From the NCBI GenBank assembly GCA_003520555.1, contig DOUO01000175.1:1-6356 (forward strand): DNA of 6,356 nucleotides, read 5' to 3'. The DNA is from Oscillospiraceae bacterium. GTDB taxonomy: Bacteria; Bacillota; Clostridia; Oscillospirales; Acutalibacteraceae. The translations under genes and the position numbers were made by a program. Under the pieces are notes generated by a model. The model was not told the origin of the DNA and searched no databases. It saw only the letters and a list, made by a program, of their open reading frames with translations. Positions 1 through 3,824 of the stretch are shown in pieces. Positions within the stretch are counted from its first letter, which is position 1. The number at the start of each line of letters is the position of its first letter.

Positions 1-190
1 CGGTAAAGCCTGCCACAAAGCCGTAAGCGGTGCTGTCCATGTCAAGCTCGGCAAGCACGCAGGAAACGTTAATTCCCTTGCCTCCGTAGTAATACTCCTC
101 GCTTGTGGTGCGGTTTGTGATTCCGCTTGTAAAGCTGTCAAGCCTTACAATGTAGTCAATCGACGGGTTCAGCGTTACCGTGTAAATCAC
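1..190 (-). CDS. fruK: 1-phosphofructokinase FruK, N-terminal part (runs off left edge)
   Basis: This is the first 63 residues of a PfkB/ribokinase-family sugar kinase; the rest lies outside the window. The protein opens MIYTVTLNPSIDYIV, the typical beginning of FruK and LacC-type kinases, and carries the family's first signature GGKGIN at residues 36-41. FruK phosphorylates fructose-1-phosphate, made by the fructose PTS, to fructose-1,6-bisphosphate in the cytoplasm. The start is GTG at 190-188, chosen because a perfect AGGAGG lies 7 bases upstream and the family N-terminus begins exactly there. The GTG overlaps the TGA stop of the upstream repressor in the 4-base string GTGA, so the two are almost certainly co-transcribed and translationally coupled. 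LacC (tagatose-6-phosphate kinase) is the main alternative. The adjacent DeoR-type repressor fits either, but fruR-fruK order is the commoner pairing. Confidence 0.9.
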   Translation of the reverse strand, partial: MIYTVTLNPSIDYIVRLDSFTSGITNRTTSEEYYYGGKGINVSCVLAELDMDSTAYGFVAGFT

Positions 191-936
191 TTTTTAACCT
201 CCTTTATAACTGTTTCTTTAGCAAATTTGCCGTCGGGCATTGCGTCCGTAATAATGCAGCATTTTGTCAGCGGAGAAAATGTTACAGGGAACACACGCCT
301 GAATTTTGTGTGGTCGGCAATAATAAAAGCCATGTAGCTTTGATTAATCGCCTGTTCCTTTATCATAGCTTCTTCAATGTCGGGTGTGGTGTAGCCCGTC
401 TGAATGTCGATGCCGTTGGTTCCCATAAACGCCTTTGAAAAATTAAAGTTTTTCAAATTTCTTATGCCTTCGGCGCCTACAACAGCTTCCGTCACGGGTT
501 TAACCTTGCCGCCCACAATGTAGGCGTTAAGCCCCTTTTGAATAAGCTTACGCGCGTGGACAATTCCGTTTGTTACATACGTTGCCTTTTCGTTTGTAAT
601 AAAGTCAATCAGCCGCGAGGTTGTTGTGCCCGCGTCAATGTAAACAAAATCGGTGTTGTTAATCAGTGTGGCGCAGTATTTTGCAATCTCGGTTTTTTCC
701 TCGCTCATCAATCGTTCGCGTGTTACCACGCTGTCCTCGACGACGCCTTCGGAACGGGTTACGGCGGTCGCGCCGCCGAAAACCTTGTTGATTTTGCCGA
801 GCTCGTTCAGTGCGTTAAGGTCACGTCTTATTGTAGATTCGGACGTATCAAGCAGTTGTGAAAGCTCTGCGACGGTTACGGCATTTCTTTCATTGATAAT
901 GCTTAAAATTGACTGATATCTCTCTTGCGTGAGCAA
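187..936 (-). CDS. fruR: DeoR-family transcriptional repressor of the fructose operon (FruR)
   Basis: A 249-residue protein, the usual length for DeoR-family sugar repressors. Residues 6-57 are the DeoR winged helix-turn-helix, with the hallmark segment SESTIRRDLNAL at 32-43 and the GG wing at 54-55. Residues 75-235 are the phosphosugar-sensing domain, with DAGTTTSRL (101-109), VTNG (121-124), VGG (141-143), GTNGID (172-177) and ADHTKF (207-212), all conserved family landmarks. It should bind operator DNA near its own promoter and release it when a fructose phosphate binds; the exact ligand is inferred from the neighbour fruK. The start is TTG at 936-934: AGAGGTG ends 7 bases upstream and the HTH begins at the normal distance. 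The ATG at 956-954 is in another frame. The rare TTG start probably keeps repressor levels low. Family assignment is very secure; the fructose specificity rests on context. Confidence 0.93.
   Translation of the reverse strand: MLTQERYQSILSIINERNAVTVAELSQLLDTSESTIRRDLNALNELGKINKVFGGATAVTRSEGVVEDSVVTRERLMSEEKTEIAKYCATLINNTDFVYIDAGTTTSRLIDFITNEKATYVTNGIVHARKLIQKGLNAYIVGGKVKPVTEAVVGAEGIRNLKNFNFSKAFMGTNGIDIQTGYTTPDIEEAMIKEQAINQSYMAFIIADHTKFRRVFPVTFSPLTKCCIITDAMPDGKFAKETVIKEVKK
198..205 (-). promoter_or_regulatory. Ribosome binding site of fruK, inside the fruR coding end
   Basis: On the minus strand AAAGGAGG lies 7 bases before the GTG start of fruK and within the last codons of fruR. It matches the anti-Shine-Dalgarno sequence almost perfectly, stronger than the site of fruR itself, and it fixes the GTG at 190 as the start. 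The pairing of a strong internal site with a GTGA overlap suggests that FruK is made in larger amounts than FruR from the same message. Confidence 0.85.
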
Positions 937-943
937 TTTTGGT

Positions 944-950
944 CACCTCT
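944..950 (-). promoter_or_regulatory. Ribosome binding site of fruR
   Basis: AGAGGTG on the minus strand ends 7 bases before the TTG start at 936. It supports TTG as the true initiator. It sits directly at the predicted transcription start of the promoter at 958-985, so the leader before it is essentially absent. Confidence 0.7.
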
Positions 951-957
951 TGTCATT

Positions 958-985
958 ATTATACCACCAATCCGAGCAAAGTCAA
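958..985 (-). promoter_or_regulatory. Sigma-A-type extended -10 promoter for fruR-fruK
   Basis: Read on the minus strand: TTGACT at 985-980 (5 of 6 matches to the -35 consensus), a 16-bp spacer, and a perfect TATAAT at 963-958. The bases just upstream are TGG, giving the extended -10 motif TGnTATAAT. Transcription should begin near 951, leaving only about 15 untranslated bases before the TTG start, with the ribosome site at the very 5' end. Confidence 0.8.
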
Positions 986-995
986 GCATAAATCT

Positions 996-1011
996 TCAAA
1001 ATCTATCAAAA
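996..1011 (-). promoter_or_regulatory. Candidate FruR operator: 10-bp-phased direct repeat
   Basis: On the minus strand TTTTGA occurs twice, at 1011-1006 and 1001-996, exactly one helical turn apart, and ends about 10 bp upstream of the -35 element. DeoR-family repressors often bind direct repeats with T-rich half-sites and helical spacing. A looser related copy, CTTGA, overlaps the -35 at 986-982. The assignment rests only on position and periodicity, so it is tentative. Confidence 0.35.
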
Positions 1012-1016
1012 ATTCT

Positions 1017-1035
1017 TAACTTTTTTTAAAAGTTA
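1017..1035. repeat. AT-rich perfect inverted repeat between the divergent genes
   Basis: Eight-base arms TAACTTTT (1017-1024) and AAAAGTTA (1028-1035) flank a 3-base T centre. It lies about 32 bp upstream of the fruR -35 element. As a single-stranded hairpin it would be weak, so if functional it is more likely a protein-binding palindrome or an UP-like AT tract. No specific regulator can be named from it. Confidence 0.4.
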
Positions 1036-1109
1036 TGGTTAGTTTTATCTAAATGCTCGGCGCCCAAAGCATATTGCATATTTTTGCGCGGTTATTTTAT
1101 GAATTATAA

Positions 1110-1180
1110 CCAAAGACCGTCGTTTTCGGCTGTTTGCTTCGCAAATCCGCCGGCGCGGCCGCTCGGAATGACAATGCGCG
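1110..1180. repeat. GC-rich intergenic element resembling a dispersed repeat, with a strong hairpin
   Basis: This stretch sits between two AT-rich promoter regions yet is very GC-rich. It contains a small inverted repeat TTTGC-TTC-GCAAA (1133-1145), the 8-bp palindrome GCGGCCGC (1155-1162), and the string GCTCGGAATGACA (1161-1173). Arms at 1146-1157 and 1177-1187 pair over 11 bp with one bulged G at 1152, around a 19-base loop; the right arm overlaps the adjacent tandem repeat. On the minus strand the string reads TGTCATTCCGAGC, which resembles the conserved edge of REP-like repeats scattered through gut Clostridia genomes; that comparison is from memory. No T-run follows the hairpin on either strand, so it is not a canonical terminator. 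A 71-codon open frame crosses it (1084-1299), but I regard that as non-coding. Confidence 0.45.
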
Positions 1181-1220
1181 CGGCGGACATTAAAAAAAGA
1201 GCGGCGGACATTAAAAAAAG
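1180..1220 (+). repeat. Tandem direct repeat, two 20-base copies at 21-bp period, with A7 tracts
   Basis: Two identical 20-base copies occupy 1180-1199 and 1201-1220, separated by one A; a third partial copy (GCGG) starts at 1221. Each copy is a GC-rich head (GCGGCGGACATT) followed by A7 and G. The A7 tracts at 1192-1198 and 1213-1219 are 21 bp apart, two helical turns. Relative to the predicted start near 1266 they fall around -50 and -70, where an UP element or an upstream bend would act. The unit is too short and too few in number for CRISPR. Confidence 0.85.
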
Positions 1221-1230
1221 GCGGTTTTTC

Positions 1231-1259
1231 TTGATTTTCCGCGAATATTGTGTTATGAT
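1231..1259 (+). promoter_or_regulatory. Sigma-A-type extended -10 promoter for the NlpC/P60 gene
   Basis: TTGATT (1231-1236), a 17-bp spacer, and TATGAT (1254-1259), preceded by TGT so that the extended -10 form TGnTATGAT is present. Predicted start of transcription is near 1266, giving a leader of about 40 bases before the ATG at 1306. The A-tract repeat directly upstream may strengthen it. Confidence 0.75.
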
Positions 1260-1305
1260 TTACCGTGTATGGTTATATGCGGTCAAACGAGGGGACTGAG
1301 GGAAT

Positions 1306-3768
1306 ATGATTAAAGAAATAATGAGGAAAACCACCGCGGTTGCAGTGTCGGTCGTAATTACACTGTCAATGCTCGGCGCGGCGGTTCCGGCAGTTTCCGC
1401 TGCAAGCAAAAAGCTCACGCTCAGCGCGGCCGATTTATCGCTGACCATCGGCGATACCGTTGACATCAACCAGTATTATTCCGACAAATCGGCTACAAAC
1501 AACGTTGTCTACACCTCAAGCAATCCCAACGTTGCCGACGTAAGAGCCTCAAACGGCTTTGTAACCGCCAACAAAACCGGTTCGGCGACAATTACCGCCA
1601 CCGACAAGGTTTCGGGACACAAGGCAAGCTGTAAGGTAAGCGTTCACGGCAGCTATATTCCCGCCACCACCACAACCCTTACCGACCGCTGGCACAAGGG
1701 CGTAAAGGGCTACGCCGACGTGCTCGGAATCAAGTACGACGACCTGATTTCGTGGCTTAAAAATCACGACAACAAAAGCAAGAACAAGGATTATTACATA
1801 GGAACAAAGTTTGTAATGGACGACTACCGCATGCCCAACGGAGACCGCAGCAGCCGTTACGCCACGGGCAATTACGGACTTCCCACAACCACGCCTCAGC
1901 TCAACTGCACCGGCTTTGTGTGGCACGTGCTGCAAAGCGTCAGCAAGAAAAAGAGCCTTGTTCCCGCCGAAACGGGCTGGGTCAGTCTTTACCGCGACTA
2001 CAACATCAGCCGCTACTACTTCACCTCAAAATCCGCAATGCTCAACTCCGGACTGCTTGAAAAGGGCGACATCATCTGGCAGTTCTGCACGGAAAGCGAA
2101 TATTACGGCAGCCCCTACAACCACATCGGAATTTACTACGGCGACGGAAAGTCAAACGTTTTTTGGCACTCCGCGGGCAAGGCCAACGCAATCACCGAGG
2201 TTCGCGGCTGCGGCAGAGACGTAACAATTTGCGTTGTTGTCAAGGCAAAGCCCTACAATCAGCTCAAGCTCAACCGCGACTCGCTTTCGCTCGGCGTAAA
2301 CGAAGTCTACGGACTTTTGAGCAACGACACCAAAAACATCAGCTGGAGGAGCAGCAACACAAGCGTCGCGAGGGTTGATAAAAACGGCAGGGTAACAGGC
2401 GTTGCCCCGGGCTCCGCCGTAATTACCGTCAGCGGTGACAAGCGCCTGAGCGCAAGCTGCGCAGTAACGGTCAAAAAGGCTCCCGAAAGCGTTAAGCTCA
2501 ATATAAACAGCCGCACGATGGGCGTCGGCGAAACATATACGTTATCTGAAACCACAAACAGCGGTTCATACGCGAACGCCGCTAACCTGAGGTGGACTTC
2601 GTCCGACTCAAAGGTTGTTTCGGTAACAAAAACCGAGAAAACCAACAAGGCGGTAATCACCGCCAAGGGCACCGGCTCCGCGACAATCACGCTCAAAACC
2701 TATAACGGCAGGACCGCCAAGGCGAATATCACCGTGAAAAAAGCGCCGACCAAGGTCAGCCTTAACTCCGCGAACGTAATTTTGGGCGCGGGCGAGGAAT
2801 TTGACTTTGATTCCTCGGTTCCCGCGGGTCAGGCTTCAAGCGTAGTCGATTACTCCTCAGGCAATACAAAAGTCGCAACCGTCAGGAAATCCGGCGGAAT
2901 CACCAAGGGCGTTTCGCCCGGCACCGCGACAATAACAGCCAAAGCGTTTAACGGCGTAACCGCAAAGGCAAAGGTTACGGTTAAGCCCGCTCCGTCAAAG
3001 GTAACGCTCAGCACCTCAAAGGCAACGCTCGGCGCGGGTGAAAGGCTTACAATCAGCGAAACCACCAACAGCGGAACCTACGCAAACGCTTCAAACCTGG
3101 TTTGGAGCAGCAGCAACAACGCCGTCGCAACCGTCAAAAAGGGCAGCGGCAACAAGGCTGAAATCACCGCCGTTTCGCCCGGCACGGCAAACGTTACAAT
3201 AAAGCTTTACAACGGCAAAACCGCGTCCGCGGCAATCACCGTCAAGCAAGCTCCCGTCAGCATGAAGCTCAGCGTTCCCTCGCTTGAAATGGGACTCGGC
3301 GAGGTTTATACCATACTTGAATGTACCAACAGCGGTTCATATTCAAGCGCTCCCACAATCAAGTGGAGCAGCTCCGACGAAAGCGTTGTAAGCGTCAAAA
3401 AGGGCAGCGCCAACAAAGCCGATCTTACGGCAAAATCAAGCGGCACCGCCGTAATCACCGCCGAAACCTACAACGGAGTAACCGCGACGGCGGTTGTCAC
3501 CGTCAAAAACGCTCCTCGCGCGGTTGTGCTCAGCGAAAATGAAATCAGCCTTGAACCGGGGCAAACCTTCGACCTTGCCGCCGATTTGGGCGAGGACTGC
3601 GCAAGCGCGAACACAAGCTTTACGTCCGGCAACCCGATTTCGGCAACGGTCGGCGCTAACGGAAAAATCACCGCGCTTAAGCCCGGACGGGCGGTAATCA
3701 CCGTAAAAACCTACAACGGCAAATCCGCCGTGTGCGTGGTCACGGTAAGCGAACCTGCCGGTAAATAG
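1306..3768 (+). CDS. Secreted NlpC/P60-type cysteine peptidase with seven Ig-like (Big_2) domains
   Basis: An 820-residue exported protein. Residues 1-32 are a signal peptide: Lys/Arg-bearing head, hydrophobic core, likely cut after VSA at 32. A first Ig-like domain spans about 36-115. Residues 125-316 look like an NlpC/P60-fold peptidase: nucleophile Cys201 in LNCTGFVWHVL, LEKGDIIWQ at 251-259, His273 in YNHIGIYYG, and a probable third residue, His288 in FWHSAG. Such enzymes usually cut peptidoglycan stem peptides. Six more Ig-like domains follow, at about 317-391, 393-479, 482-562, 564-649, 651-737 and 738-816, most ending in a TVKxAP-like seam. No LPXTG, SLH, LysM or dockerin is visible, so wall attachment would have to come from the Ig-like domains or not occur. 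The start at 1306 is preferred over ATG 1321 because GAGGGG lies 11 bases upstream; both leave the signal peptide. The substrate is inferred from the family; amidase or other cysteine-peptidase activity on another wall bond is possible. Confidence 0.9.
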   Translation: MIKEIMRKTTAVAVSVVITLSMLGAAVPAVSAASKKLTLSAADLSLTIGDTVDINQYYSDKSATNNVVYTSSNPNVADVRASNGFVTANKTGSATITATDKVSGHKASCKVSVHGSYIPATTTTLTDRWHKGVKGYADVLGIKYDDLISWLKNHDNKSKNKDYYIGTKFVMDDYRMPNGDRSSRYATGNYGLPTTTPQLNCTGFVWHVLQSVSKKKSLVPAETGWVSLYRDYNISRYYFTSKSAMLNSGLLEKGDIIWQFCTESEYYGSPYNHIGIYYGDGKSNVFWHSAGKANAITEVRGCGRDVTICVVVKAKPYNQLKLNRDSLSLGVNEVYGLLSNDTKNISWRSSNTSVARVDKNGRVTGVAPGSAVITVSGDKRLSASCAVTVKKAPESVKLNINSRTMGVGETYTLSETTNSGSYANAANLRWTSSDSKVVSVTKTEKTNKAVITAKGTGSATITLKTYNGRTAKANITVKKAPTKVSLNSANVILGAGEEFDFDSSVPAGQASSVVDYSSGNTKVATVRKSGGITKGVSPGTATITAKAFNGVTAKAKVTVKPAPSKVTLSTSKATLGAGERLTISETTNSGTYANASNLVWSSSNNAVATVKKGSGNKAEITAVSPGTANVTIKLYNGKTASAAITVKQAPVSMKLSVPSLEMGLGEVYTILECTNSGSYSSAPTIKWSSSDESVVSVKKGSANKADLTAKSSGTAVITAETYNGVTATAVVTVKNAPRAVVLSENEISLEPGQTFDLAADLGEDCASANTSFTSGNPISATVGANGKITALKPGRAVITVKTYNGKSAVCVVTVSEPAGK

Positions 3769-3824
3769 CAGTTAATTATTTTTTATATACTTTAATAATT
3801 CTTATTTTGTACAGGTGAATGGTT
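3769..3824 (+). other. Short AT-rich spacer between the two surface-hydrolase genes
   Basis: This holds a weak inverted repeat, AATTATT (3774-3780) and AATAATT (3794-3800), around a 13-base loop. It lacks the GC-rich stem of a real intrinsic terminator. TATACT at 3786-3791 could be a -10 box but has no good -35 at the proper distance. I cannot tell whether the downstream gene is co-transcribed or has its own weak promoter. Confidence 0.4.
3813..3818 (+). promoter_or_regulatory. Ribosome binding site deciding the start of the subtilase gene
   Basis: AGGTGA ends 6 bases before the GTG at 3825 but directly abuts the in-frame ATG at 3819. The spacing therefore favours GTG, giving the N-terminus MKCFNCG, which matches the usual beginning of zinc-ribbon proteins. 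Initiation at ATG would add only two residues (MV). Confidence 0.65.

Noticed and set aside
971..1060. Long-range inverted pair CCGAGCA (972-978) and TGCTCGG (1054-1060)
   Set aside because: Seven-base arms 75 bases apart are easily found by chance, and no structure or regulator requires them.
1146..1187. Rho-independent terminator
   Set aside because: The stem is strong but no T-run follows on either strand, and it lies between divergent promoters where no transcript is expected to end.
1180..1224. Possible CRISPR array
   Set aside because: Only two full copies separated by a single base, with no spacers.
1084..1299. A 71-codon plus-strand open frame in the intergenic region
   Set aside because: It runs across the GC-rich hairpin and translates the tandem DNA repeat into a duplicated AADIKKR string; it also covers the downstream promoter. 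No ribosome site precedes it. It looks like a translated intergenic repeat.
1549..1935. Antisense open frame, with similar ones at 2307-2696, 2850-3068 and 3468-3701, inside the Ig-like/NlpC gene
   Set aside because: These mirror the codon bias and repeats of the strong plus-strand gene; they have no ribosome sites and no recognisable domains.
3774..3800. Terminator after the NlpC/P60 gene
   Set aside because: The inverted repeat is AT-only with a 13-base loop, too weak for intrinsic termination.
3819..3821. ATG as the start of the subtilase gene
   Set aside because: It directly abuts the AGGTGA ribosome site, leaving no spacing; the GTG six bases further has proper spacing and gives the standard zinc-ribbon N-terminus. 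The difference is only two residues.
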